Assembly (NCBI GenBank): GCA_031290985.1
Contig: JARLJW010000026.1
Location: 1-64,000 of the forward strand
Origin: Verrucomicrobiia bacterium
GTDB taxonomy: Bacteria > Verrucomicrobiota > Verrucomicrobiia > Limisphaerales > UBA11358
Direction of reading: 5' to 3'
DNA: 64,000 bases
The position numbers were made by a program, and so were the translations under genes. How positions within the stretch are numbered: the first letter of the stretch is position 1; the number at the start of each line of letters is the position of its first letter. Positions 1 through 9,275 of the stretch are shown piece after piece. The notes beneath the pieces are model-generated. The model was given only the letters and a program-made list of their open reading frames with translations, had not been told where the DNA came from and ran no database searches.

Positions 1-236
1 CAACCTGCTTGATGCGCCACCTTTCACCCAGTGCCAAAATCGAATGAAACATTTTCTCTGGAATCATAAAGTCACCACTTTAACCGCCCCGCCTCAGCTT
101 TTTCAAACATTTTTACCCATTACAAACGTCGAAGAAGCAACTTTCTTATACAAAACCGGGCCCCGCGTTCGCGCCGCCAGTCTGAATCCTTGAAATTTTA
201 GCTTCTCGTATTTCGAAAACAGCGGGCATTACAATT

Positions 237-1478
237 TCATTGTATCATCCTCGTCCGATAGAACGTCGCGGAATTCGTATCGGCCGGCAGCAGAATGGTC
301 TGGGATAGGTTTGTCATGATGAAGGGATCAGCCGTTCCAACCCACTGCCCTAAATTACCCAAGGCGTTGCAAGATTCCACCTGATAGGTGGCCCCCGTCG
401 GACCGTAGACAATCAAACTGCGCACCCCGTCAACCTGCCGGGCCTCGACCATTGAATCCTCGCCCACAACCGTCACCTGCCCCGGATCGGCCGCGACATG
501 GCTTGCCTGCGTGCCATCTGTCTTCAGGGCCAGCGGCTGTTCCGTGGCCAGGGAGGCAGACATCGTGTTTGCAGCGGCGATGGCATTGAACCGGATTGTT
601 CCCAGCGTCTGCGCGCCGATGATCGGTTGGCCGGTGCCGGCCGATACAGCGACCAGAACCTGCCCTGGGGCAATCGGCGTGACTGACGTCTGCAAGGCAT
701 TGGCACCGGTGATCGAAAAGTTCGTAAGCAGACCGGGCGGGTAATCCAGCATGAATTGCAGGCTCGCGACCGGTGTGCTGGCATAGACCGCCAACGCCAG
801 GCCGCCGGCTGAATTCGTGGCCACCACGGCGGAGCCAATCGAAATATGGATGTAGTCCTGCACGACAATCGTAAATGACTGGCTGGTGCTCAATGGTGGA
901 TTACCACTGTCAGTTACGGTCACCGAGATGATATTGGTCGAGCTGACTTGTGAAACTTGCGGGCGCCAGTCAAACCAGCCGGTGTTGGGATCAATCGTTG
1001 CTCCCGTTGGCATCCCGGAACCAAGTCCGTACGTCAAAGCGCCATCGCCGGTCGCCATTATCTCGCAGCCGATGCCTTGACCGATGACGCCAATGATGGT
1101 CCCAGGCATCTGCGTTATCGCCGGCGGCTGGTTCGTCTCTGGCAGTGGAACCGTGTAGGCGATTTCATCTGAAAACACGCTTTCTAGATTCAGCCCATCG
1201 TATGTCGTGGCCGCAAAATAGTAAGTCTGGCCCTCGACTAAACCCGCAATGGTCGCCGTGGTCATGTTTCCCACCGAAACCTTGTTGGTGTAAAGTTGGC
1301 TGGCGGTGCCATAATAGATATTATACCCCGCCACACTGGGATCAGCGCTGGGCTCCCAGCCAAAAGTCACGCTCTGGCCTGCCGCCGCCGTGACCGGCGA
1401 CACCATCCGCAAAACGCCCACCAGAATCAAAACCAGGGCCGCATACGCAATCTTAGATTTTCTAAACTGCCACATCAT
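237..1478 (-). CDS. Secreted protein with fibronectin type III, putative Ig/cadherin-like and cohesin-like regions
   Basis: ORF track; N-terminal hydrophobic signal; FnIII-like 'VTFGWEPSADPSVAGYNIYYGTAS...GLVEGQTYYFAATTYD'; 'NQPPAITQMPG...' Ig-like segment. Confidence 0.75.
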   Translation of the reverse strand: MMWQFRKSKIAYAALVLILVGVLRMVSPVTAAAGQSVTFGWEPSADPSVAGYNIYYGTASQLYTNKVSVGNMTTATIAGLVEGQTYYFAATTYDGLNLESVFSDEIAYTVPLPETNQPPAITQMPGTIIGVIGQGIGCEIMATGDGALTYGLGSGMPTGATIDPNTGWFDWRPQVSQVSSTNIISVTVTDSGNPPLSTSQSFTIVVQDYIHISIGSAVVATNSAGGLALAVYASTPVASLQFMLDYPPGLLTNFSITGANALQTSVTPIAPGQVLVAVSAGTGQPIIGAQTLGTIRFNAIAAANTMSASLATEQPLALKTDGTQASHVAADPGQVTVVGEDSMVEARQVDGVRSLIVYGPTGATYQVESCNALGNLGQWVGTADPFIMTNLSQTILLPADTNSATFYRTRMIQ

Positions 1479-2276
1479 TATGCCCGCTTACGCATATGGG
1501 TTGCCAACCCATCCGGATTGAGGAGGTATCCGCCCAGCCAGGACGACGGCGCGATTTGCGGCCGCGCCTGCGTGTTTGATTGCCCGTTAAAGCGTTGCGC
1601 TTGTTAGGTTTTAGGAGAAGAGTGATCGCCCCTGATATTTTTGCCTGGAAAAATAAATTTCAAGCCGGCGGTGAAACTTGGTTTCTTGATCAGTTTATTT
1701 GATGGTTTTCAAGACAGCACTGTCAAGAACAGTGGCTGGATCAGGCTTTCAGCTCACGCCTCAATTTCACCGCGTATTCCACGTTTGGTTCATATCAAAA
1801 CCAGATTGCAACAGTCCTGGTAATACACCCTTTGCCGGGCGGAAAAGCTTGTCCCTTGGTGTCGGCAGATAATCCAGTTCAGCCAGGAGGAGTTTATTGA
1901 AATGATGGCCGGCCGGAATTAAGAATTATATTGATATGTTACGCAAATTCCACTTGACAATTTTATCAACTTTAACGAATGTCACCGCATCCCGCTGCGT
2001 GCCATCTGGTGGGCTGTCTATTCGAGCGGCAATGGCCAATCATTGGACGCTGTAAAAAGCAAGTGGCTTGTGCGTCAACACAAGCCGAGTTGTCTAAAAA
2101 AATTAAGAGGAAGGGTTGACAGGATGGCAATGTGAAACGGTCCTAAAAAGCCGTGGCGCTTTTGACGAAGTATCGGAAGTTTATCTTCCCCCTTCCTCTT
2201 ATTTTACTCTCGCTCCGCTTCATGCTTTTTAATTTATCCACTGCCGGGCAGCTCAAGCCGGTTTATGTTGCCATCT

Positions 2277-3026
2277 TCATCGGCCCCGGTTTGACGGGGT
2301 TTTCCGCAGACCAGGATATGCCCGCCGGCACCAAATTAACCCCAGCATGGCCAGGCCAAGCCCCCCTGCCGTCGTAAAATTATCCGGCGTGGAGGCATAG
2401 CTGAGAACGATGGTGAAATCATTGTAATCCTGATCGGATTGGGAATTGTTAAAATCGGTGTCTTCCCAGCTCAACAAGTAGCTGTTGGCATCCAGCAGAA
2501 CCGTGCCGGTGGGGTCGCTGGGATCACTGCCGAGCTTTAATGATTCCCCCCTCCCATGATAAGCCACCAGGTGATCCTGACCACCATTTAATAAAGGATC
2601 AGAATACTCTGTGTTGCCGTAATTATTGTTTATTAGATAAAAACCAAACGTCACCCAGGGAGAATTAATGGCCCCGACAGCCCCACTAAGCCCACCGTCA
2701 AAGATTTGGATTTTCTGGCTGGGATCGGCCAAGTTATAAATACCAAAGGTATTTATGTTTGCCGACCCCGCCACGGCCGATACAACGGTCACGCCGGAAA
2801 TGCCGGAGCTGGACCACGATGCGGCAGCGGTATGGTCTATTTGATCGTTATAGACATTTATCAGGGTGTTCCCTCGCGCATTTATAATGCTCTGCAGAGA
2901 CAGGGCGGCGGTGCTGCTGTTTTCGCCCAGCGGATTGATATAGATGGGCGACGCCTGAACACCTGAATCCATGAGCGCACCGCCAACTGCCACCAAAACG
3001 ATTAAACCTCTTTTCATCGCTAACAT
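2277..3026 (-). CDS. Secreted DUF4114-like protein with divergent VPDSG/PEP-CTERM-type C-terminal anchor
   Basis: Signal peptide MKRGLIVLVAVGGALMDSGVQA; 'SYLLSWEDTDFNNSQSDQDYNDFTIVLSY' resembles DUF4114; C-terminus 'TPDNFTTAGGLGLAMLGLIWCRRAYPGLRK' has motif + TM helix + basic tail. Confidence 0.7.
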   Translation of the reverse strand: MLAMKRGLIVLVAVGGALMDSGVQASPIYINPLGENSSTAALSLQSIINARGNTLINVYNDQIDHTAAASWSSSGISGVTVVSAVAGSANINTFGIYNLADPSQKIQIFDGGLSGAVGAINSPWVTFGFYLINNNYGNTEYSDPLLNGGQDHLVAYHGRGESLKLGSDPSDPTGTVLLDANSYLLSWEDTDFNNSQSDQDYNDFTIVLSYASTPDNFTTAGGLGLAMLGLIWCRRAYPGLRKTPSNRGR

Positions 3027-3170
3027 CGCAGCTTATTTTGTGCCTAAGCAATCAATATACCAGAAGATTCGCTTAATTGATTGGCTTTAACTGCTTTATC
3101 GCCGCAATTAAATCCAAACACTTTTGCCAACAACTGCAATTAGTGTAAAAGCTGTAAGTCTTTCCGACGT

Positions 3171-3204
3171 TTATACTTATTGTTCAAAATGTTCAGAACA
3201 AAAT
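3171..3204. promoter_or_regulatory. Putative operator: TTATACTTAT followed by TTGTTC-N10-GAACAA
   Basis: Sequence ttatacttattgttcaaaatgttcagaacaaaat; same half-sites and spacing as at 8621-8642. Confidence 0.5.
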
Positions 3205-3350
3205 GTCCTTCCGCGCGCGCTGCGGGCATCGGCATTTTCCGGATTGCACCCGGCTGGTAACCGCCTCGCTCCACACCCGTTTTTCCCCGGCATCATGGTT
3301 GACCGCTCTGGCGGACGATGCTGGCGATGCCGATAAATGGAGCTTATCTA

Positions 3351-3533
3351 TAAGGAAGCCAAGGTTAGCCCGGGCTTCCGTAACCTAAAGTGATGAAAAT
3401 CACCGGGAAAAATATTGCTCAAATGAGCTTGTGTTCGAGGTGGTTTGCAGCTTTATTTCCAGCGAGATGAGGTTTCGATTCCAAGTGAGATTTTTGATCA
3501 ATTGCGCTGCCATTGAGCAGGCTCTAGGCGCAA
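3351..3533 (+). promoter_or_regulatory. Putative structured 5' leader upstream of the Wzc-like gene
   Basis: GGAAGCC(3354-3360)/GGCTTCC(3373-3379) overlaps AGGTTA(3362-3367)/TAACCT(3381-3386); GTGAT-GAAA-ATCAC (3390-3403); GCTCA-AA-TGAGC (3417-3428); TTGCGC/GCGCAA (3502-3507/3528-3533). Confidence 0.4.
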
Positions 3534-3591
3534 GAACCGGGGGGTGCATCACTAATTACGACGGGACAATGGCCAATTTATTATAACCAGC

Positions 3592-5751
3592 ATGGACGAA
3601 GAAGATTCACCCATCCAGCAATCACGAACCGCCTTTGCAACCCGTTTCTTCAACCAGTTGCACCAATACCAGCGGATATTTCTCAAATACTGGTGGATAC
3701 CTTTACTGACTGTCGGACTAGGTCTGCTGATTCAAATGCTCCTGCTTAAGCAAGCTGTGCCAACCTTCGCATCCAAGGGAAGAATGATCGTAAACGTAAA
3801 GCTTTCCATCCCGAGCGCCAATGTCTACTCCGAGGAATATAACAATTTTTTCGGCACTCAAGTGGCTCTCATGCAAAGCGATACCGTCAAGGATCACGTG
3901 CATCTCCGCCTGCAATCGTCAAATCCGGAACTGCATCCGACGCCGGTCAGCATTGATGTGACGCTTTCAGCCAAGACCAGCATCTTCAACCTCCAGGCCG
4001 TCGGCGCAAATCCGGATTATGTCCAAGCCTATTTAAAAGCGACCATGGACGAATATATCCGGTTGAAAAAGGATCTGCTTGCCAGTGCCACCACGGCCAC
4101 CCATTCCAGCATGGAAGAAGAGCTGGGCCGGCTGGCAGGGGAACTGCAAAAAAGCCGCGCCGACCTCCTCAATTACCAGTCAAATAACAGCGTCGTCTTT
4201 TTGCAACCCAGCGGCGGCAACAGCGCCGCCGACCAGCTTTCCTCGCTGACCCAGCGGCTGGCGGCCGACAAATCTGAACTTCAACTGACCAAGGCGCTTA
4301 CGCTGGATGAAAATCTGGAAAGGCTGCATGACCAACTGGGCCGGCAAGGCCCGGCTTCCAATACCAATTCAGCCTCCGGGCCGCCCACAACCCCGGCCAA
4401 TGGATCGGCCGGTAAGGACGCTCCCCAGAATAACCTGCCCGTTACCTTGGGTGAATCCGAGGAGGACTATCTGAAGGCCAAGGAACAGATTGTTTTGTTA
4501 AAAAACAGAATGAAAGAATTGAGCTACCTGCATACCAACGCCTTTCAGATCGTGGAATTGAACGATCAGCTTACCCGTCAGGAAAATCTCCTCGAGATTT
4601 ACAAGGAGCAAAGCCAGGAACGATTGGAAAACCGCCAGCACATCCTTGCCCTGCAAATCCAAGACTTGGAAAGTCAGGTAAAGGAATGGGAATTCAAGGC
4701 GCTGGATGTGAGCAAGAAGCTTTCCGACTATGAAATGCTCAAGGAAAACCACCTGCGACTGCAGTCCCAATATGATCAAATGCAGGCCAACCTGCAAACC
4801 ATCGACCTGAACAAGGGCATTGGCCAGGAAAGCGTGACCATCCTTGAACCGGCCGGCCCCGCCCTGCCCTCCCCGCCCGAAACCGTGAAACACTTGATCA
4901 TGGCCGGATTGATCGGCTTGTTTTTAGGAATCGGCATCTTGGTTTTGATCCATCAATTGGACGACCGCCCCAGCACGTTCACGGAATTGGAACATCTTTT
5001 TGACCTGCCGGTGCTGGGACAAATTCCCCTGGTAAAGGCGACGGATAAAAAAAACGGCGTGCCGATTCTCCAGTTGGAGGATGAGCGTTATCCCCTGATC
5101 GAAGCTTATCGCAGCCTCCGCTCCGCCTTTCTTTACAAGGATTCATTGAAACAGGAGGCCGTGAGCCAGCCCAAGACCATCGTCGTGGCCAGCGCCAGCC
5201 CGAATGACGGCAAATCCATGACCGCCGCCAACATCGCCATCACGTTCGCTCAGGCCGGCGCCCGCGTGCTGCTCATTGATGCCGATTTACGCCGGGGTGT
5301 GCTGCACAACCATTTCTCAGTGCCGATGAATCCGGGCCTCGCGGACGTGTTGGCAGGCCAATGTGACTGGCGGTCGGCCGTGGTGCAGACCCCGGTTCCC
5401 AATCTGCATTTTCTTCCCTGCGGCACATCGCCGCGACACTCGCACAACGTGTTCGCCAAGGCCGGCAAGTTCATCGAGGAGATTGCCGGACAGTATGATT
5501 ATTATATTTTTGACACCGCACCCGTCATCGTGGCCGACGATGTTTTGAGCCTTGCCCCCCATGTTGATGGCCTGCTCATGGTCATCCGGGCCGGGTTTAC
5601 TTCCGGGCGCATTGCGCGCGCGGCATTGGAGATGCTCCATCAAAGACGGGTAAATGTGATCGGCTTGGTTTTTAACGCCGTTCAACCCAATGCCGGTGAT
5701 TTCTATTATTATCGGAGCAAAGAGTATTATCCTCAAAATCCGCCGGCGTGA
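3592..5751 (+). CDS. Polysaccharide chain-length/export protein with C-terminal tyrosine autokinase (Wzc/GumC-CpsD-like)
   Basis: Wzz-like N-terminus, coiled coil, P-loop 'ASASPNDGKSMTAANIA', Walker A' 'VLLIDADLRRG', 'YYIFDTAPV', C-terminal Tyr cluster 'FYYYRSKEYY'. Confidence 0.92.
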   Translation: MDEEDSPIQQSRTAFATRFFNQLHQYQRIFLKYWWIPLLTVGLGLLIQMLLLKQAVPTFASKGRMIVNVKLSIPSANVYSEEYNNFFGTQVALMQSDTVKDHVHLRLQSSNPELHPTPVSIDVTLSAKTSIFNLQAVGANPDYVQAYLKATMDEYIRLKKDLLASATTATHSSMEEELGRLAGELQKSRADLLNYQSNNSVVFLQPSGGNSAADQLSSLTQRLAADKSELQLTKALTLDENLERLHDQLGRQGPASNTNSASGPPTTPANGSAGKDAPQNNLPVTLGESEEDYLKAKEQIVLLKNRMKELSYLHTNAFQIVELNDQLTRQENLLEIYKEQSQERLENRQHILALQIQDLESQVKEWEFKALDVSKKLSDYEMLKENHLRLQSQYDQMQANLQTIDLNKGIGQESVTILEPAGPALPSPPETVKHLIMAGLIGLFLGIGILVLIHQLDDRPSTFTELEHLFDLPVLGQIPLVKATDKKNGVPILQLEDERYPLIEAYRSLRSAFLYKDSLKQEAVSQPKTIVVASASPNDGKSMTAANIAITFAQAGARVLLIDADLRRGVLHNHFSVPMNPGLADVLAGQCDWRSAVVQTPVPNLHFLPCGTSPRHSHNVFAKAGKFIEEIAGQYDYYIFDTAPVIVADDVLSLAPHVDGLLMVIRAGFTSGRIARAALEMLHQRRVNVIGLVFNAVQPNAGDFYYYRSKEYYPQNPPA

Positions 5752-5809
5752 AACCGGGCGAAACGGACACCGCATCGCCACCGTAAAAAGCAAAGACCGG
5801 CAATGAAAT

Positions 5810-6343
5810 ATGCATGATTCAACACCCGCCTGGTTCTGCCTGCGTTCACAGCCCAAGCATGAGCACATCGCCGCCGCCCATTTGCGCCAGATGCCTGCGG
5901 TTGACGTCTTCGTCCCCAGGATTCGCTTCAAACGCCTGACCCGGTATGGGCAGGTCTCGGTGACGGAAGCGTTGTTTCCCAATTATCTCTTTGCCCGCTT
6001 CGACTGGCATGATTCCTTGCGGCGGATTTACCATTCGCCCGGTGTCAGCGAAGTGGTTCACTTTGGCACTCATTGGCCGGTGATTCCAGACGAGGTCATT
6101 GACAGCCTGCGGAGTTCTTTGGGCCATCATGAAGTCCATGAGATTCCAGATGCGGTGTCACCGGGTGACCCGGTTCAAATCGTGGGCGGATCCTTGCACG
6201 GCCTGCACGCCGTCGTTTCCCGCGTCATGCCGGGCACCAAACGGGTCGCTGTGCTGATGGATTTTCTGGGCAGGCAGTCCACCATCGAATTGGAAATTGG
6301 CAAGATCATCAAAGAAACCGGACGGCAAACTGTCTTGCGTTAG
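5810..6343 (+). CDS. NusG/RfaH/UpxY-like transcription antiterminator
   Basis: 'WFCLRSQPKHEHIAAAHLRQ...VFVPRIRFKR...LFPNYLFARFD...' NGN domain plus KOW-like 'SPGDPVQIVGGSLHGLHAVVSRV'. Confidence 0.9.
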   Translation: MHDSTPAWFCLRSQPKHEHIAAAHLRQMPAVDVFVPRIRFKRLTRYGQVSVTEALFPNYLFARFDWHDSLRRIYHSPGVSEVVHFGTHWPVIPDEVIDSLRSSLGHHEVHEIPDAVSPGDPVQIVGGSLHGLHAVVSRVMPGTKRVAVLMDFLGRQSTIELEIGKIIKETGRQTVLR

Positions 6344-6360
6344 CGCCCGGTTCCTTGATT

Positions 6361-8010
6361 CTAGTAGGCGTTTTCCCGGCGGAAAAAGGTCATCAACATG
6401 ATCCGGATATCCAGCCACAGGCTCCAGTTTTCGAGATACCAGATGTCGTGGCGGATGCGCTCCTCCAAATCGGTGTTACCCCGCCAGCCATTCACCTGAG
6501 CCCAGCCGGTAATGCCAGGCTGGCACATGTGGCGGGTTTGATAATGCGGGATCTTGGATTTGAATTTGGCGATAAGTTCAGGCCGCTCCGGACGCGGCCC
6601 CACCAGGCTCATCTCGCCGATTAAAACATTCCAAAACTGGGGAACTTCATCGATGTTCCATTTGCGGATGAAGGTGCCGATGCGCAACCTTCTTTGGTCC
6701 TCCTTTTGCGCCCATTGCGCTTTTCCGCCGGCTTCGGCATTTACCTGCATGCTGCGTATCTTAACGATGTAAAACAACCGCCCGCTGCGGCCTTGGCGAA
6801 GTTGCTTGTACAAAACCGGGCCGGGCGATTCCAGATAGACCAGCAGGCCGAATATGGCGATCAGCGGAGCGGCGAGCAGCAGGCCAATCAAAGCGCCCAG
6901 AATGTCCACGCTCCGTTTCAGAACTTGATTCCTGAACCCGCCCAACGGCAACGCATCCACGCCGAGCAACTGGATCCCTGCGATGTCCTCGGACCGTAGG
7001 CTGGAAATCAAAATCTCAAAAAAGTGCGGGACCATTTTGAATTGTACATGTTCCTTTTCACAGGCTTTTTCCACCGCCAAAACGCCCTCACGCTGCAAAC
7101 TATCGGATTCGGTAAGCACGGCGATGTTGATCGCATTGATGTGCAAAATGGCGGCCAATTCATGCAATGAGCCCAAGCGATATTCTTCCAGCTCCGCCAC
7201 ATGGTTGGGCTTGTTGGCCTGCACCCAGCCGACAAATTCAAGGTCACAATTCTCCCCCACCGCCTTCTGGATCTTCCGGGTCTGTGAACCGCCGCCGATG
7301 ACCACCAGGCGCCGGCGCAAACGGGCGGCGAGCACGGGATGCTGGATGATCTGGCTTAACACCAGGCGCCAATTGTATATCCCAAGAAAAATGCAAATGC
7401 TCGCACAGACAAAAAATATCCAGGGGAACTGGGGGTCAACCCTCATGACCTGACTAATGCCGATAAATGCCAGGAGATAAAGGCCCATCGGCTCAATAAG
7501 TTTATACCAGGTTTTCCCCGGCGATAATAAGCTTTTGTAAGCATAAAGCCCTTTGCCTGTAAGCCCCCAGAGGACGATTACTGAACCAGCCACAATAAAC
7601 TTATAACTGCTGGAAAGTGATGGCACCGGCAGGGTCTGCAGGGCGATGGGGATCAGATGCGTCCGACAAAGCAGATTTCCCAGGATAAAGCCCATCGCAA
7701 TCATGGCGAAATCGCCGGCGACGGCTGTCATGGACAGAATATTCTCCAAAGTCTCGCGGGAATAGTGCCTGCCATTGAACGCGGGTGTTTTTGGGTTCTC
7801 AGGTTTGTGAGCATCCATTTTCCTGCCCCGCCGGCGATGAAAATCCTTTGGCCGGGTTCCCAGGTCAGCCAACAAACCATCGTTATTGGGTACGGGCAAT
7901 CCGACCTTGAATGCCGAACTCAAATCTTCTGATTTGGATTGTCTTTTAAAACGGAAGATCATCCAAACCACAAAAACTGCTGCAAAGACCCATAAAATAG
8001 ATGGTGTCAT
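6361..8010 (-). CDS. Undecaprenyl-phosphate sugar phosphotransferase (WcaJ-like)
   Basis: 'KRSVDILGALIGLLLAAPLIAIFGLLVYLESPGPVLYKQLRQGRSGRLFYIVKIRSM...IRKWNIDEVPQFWNVLIGEMSLVGPRPERPE'. Confidence 0.95.
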   Translation of the reverse strand: MTPSILWVFAAVFVVWMIFRFKRQSKSEDLSSAFKVGLPVPNNDGLLADLGTRPKDFHRRRGRKMDAHKPENPKTPAFNGRHYSRETLENILSMTAVAGDFAMIAMGFILGNLLCRTHLIPIALQTLPVPSLSSSYKFIVAGSVIVLWGLTGKGLYAYKSLLSPGKTWYKLIEPMGLYLLAFIGISQVMRVDPQFPWIFFVCASICIFLGIYNWRLVLSQIIQHPVLAARLRRRLVVIGGGSQTRKIQKAVGENCDLEFVGWVQANKPNHVAELEEYRLGSLHELAAILHINAINIAVLTESDSLQREGVLAVEKACEKEHVQFKMVPHFFEILISSLRSEDIAGIQLLGVDALPLGGFRNQVLKRSVDILGALIGLLLAAPLIAIFGLLVYLESPGPVLYKQLRQGRSGRLFYIVKIRSMQVNAEAGGKAQWAQKEDQRRLRIGTFIRKWNIDEVPQFWNVLIGEMSLVGPRPERPELIAKFKSKIPHYQTRHMCQPGITGWAQVNGWRGNTDLEERIRHDIWYLENWSLWLDIRIMLMTFFRRENAY

Positions 8011-8416
8011 AAGTTTAAGCGCCCGCCGGCCGGCAATTTGTGAGGCACCAGAAAAGCAATGCTGAACAGCCCCAGGGCCGGCATTACTTCCACTGCCTGT
8101 TCACGGGACTGCACCTGGCAGGCTTCCCCCTTGTCCTTCGTGGACCTCTTAAGATTTATCATCCTGATTAACGGACCCGGCGACGGACAAACCCGAGGCA
8201 AAACTGCCTGCGACACATTTGCCAAAAGAATTAGCGGAATGGTTGCCATCATGGTTATTAGCCTCCCAACACCGCTTGCAACTCAAAGCAATTCGCACGC
8301 CATCAGCTATTGATGCTCTTGCCGCAGCTCAGACATCTACTTTTAGTTCTCTATTATCAATCGCTTAACAAAAGCAACTTATGGGTTACAAGTTTTGAAC
8401 TGTTGAAAACCGGGAA

Positions 8417-8430
8417 TTATCTGCAGATAA
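8417..8430. promoter_or_regulatory. Perfect palindrome TTATCTGCAGATAA
   Basis: Self-complementary 14 bp in AT-rich intergenic region. Confidence 0.35.
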
Positions 8431-8534
8431 ATTGTAAACTAAGCCGACACATTTTTAACTCTTGGAAATAGTCTCGTCATTTCCCGCTTGGCAACGGGCA
8501 TTTTGCACGGCACCGGCGCTAATTGCTGCACGGT

Positions 8535-8576
8535 TGTTAATTAAATTTAACAGTCGTTTTATAGTCTATAATAGAC
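8535..8576. promoter_or_regulatory. Two palindromes, one enclosing a TATAAT -10-like hexamer
   Basis: TGTTAA-ttaaat-TTAACA (8535-8552) and GTCTAT-A-ATAGAC (8564-8576) with TATAAT at 8567-8572. Confidence 0.4.
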
Positions 8577-8615
8577 CATCAGAGTAAAATTTCGCCACGA
8601 CTTATACTTATCTTA

Positions 8616-8647
8616 TTATTTTGTTCAATTATTATTGAACAAAATAA
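8616..8647. promoter_or_regulatory. Perfect 14-bp inverted repeat TTATTTTGTTCAAT-TATT-ATTGAACAAAATAA
   Basis: Direct reading; ends about 20 bp before the GbsR-like start codon. Confidence 0.6.
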
Positions 8648-8668
8648 ATACCGTGCTACAGTTCGCAC

Positions 8669-9202
8669 ATGGAGGCAGTTTTCGCTGGTAATATGGAGGA
8701 AAACGTTAAAACAAATCCCGTCGTCCCGCCTTTAGAACCTGTGGAGGTTGAGGTGATCCAGCTTTTTGTCCAATTCGCCCGGGCGCTTGGCCAGCCGCGC
8801 TCCATCGCTGAAATCTATGGCCTGCTTTTCGCTTCAGAGAAACCGCTTGCGATGGATACGCTCATCGACCGGCTCAACTTAAGCAAAGGTTCCGCCAGCC
8901 AGGGCTTGAAGTATCTTCAAGACCTCGGCGCTGTGCGGACGATCTATATCGCCGGCGACCGCCGCACCCACTACGAAGCCGTGGCCGAATTGCGAAAACT
9001 CGCCGGCCGCTTTTTACGCCAGCAAATCCTGACCCATTTTGAAGACACGGAAAACCGCCTGAACCGGATTGCCGGGCAGACGCAAAAACTTTCAGACGAA
9101 CAGCAAAGGCACATTGCCGAACGCATTGATTTGCTGCGCCGGTGGGACCGGACGGGCCGGCGCATATTGCCGTTTGTACTGAAAATGCTGGGTGGCGATT
9201 AA
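8669..9202 (+). CDS. GbsR/MarR-family transcriptional regulator
   Basis: 'FARALGQPRSIAEIYGLLFASEKPLAMDTLIDRLNLSKGSASQGLKYLQDLGAVRTIYIAGDRRTHYEA' winged-helix pattern; alternative start at 8693. Confidence 0.85.
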   Translation: MEAVFAGNMEENVKTNPVVPPLEPVEVEVIQLFVQFARALGQPRSIAEIYGLLFASEKPLAMDTLIDRLNLSKGSASQGLKYLQDLGAVRTIYIAGDRRTHYEAVAELRKLAGRFLRQQILTHFEDTENRLNRIAGQTQKLSDEQQRHIAERIDLLRRWDRTGRRILPFVLKMLGGD

Positions 9203-9275
9203 CCGTCGCCGTTCCAGCCTGGCGGGGGAGGTATTTTGCCTCAACAGCCAACAACGATAAAGGAGTGCCAAGGTT

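Noticed and set aside
1479-1660. c-di-GMP-I riboswitch upstream of the FnIII gene
   Set aside because: Hairpins are present but I could not find the conserved GEMM core; kept only as an unspecified structured leader.
1718-1734. CACTGT-N5-ACAGTG as a LexA box
   Set aside because: Resembles the E. coli CTGT-N8-ACAG only superficially (N5 spacing), and no SOS gene is adjacent.
3354-3386. H-type pseudoknot
   Set aside because: Stems interleave but the loop crossing the 7-bp stem is 1 nt, so mutually exclusive hairpins are more plausible.
8007-8252. 81-aa minus-strand ORF next to the sugar transferase
   Set aside because: No recognisable domain, and it occupies the leader/intergenic zone; insufficient evidence.
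8490-8540. Sigma-54 promoter (TGGCA...TTGC)
   Set aside because: Elements are present but the GG-to-GC spacing is wrong (about 15 instead of 12).
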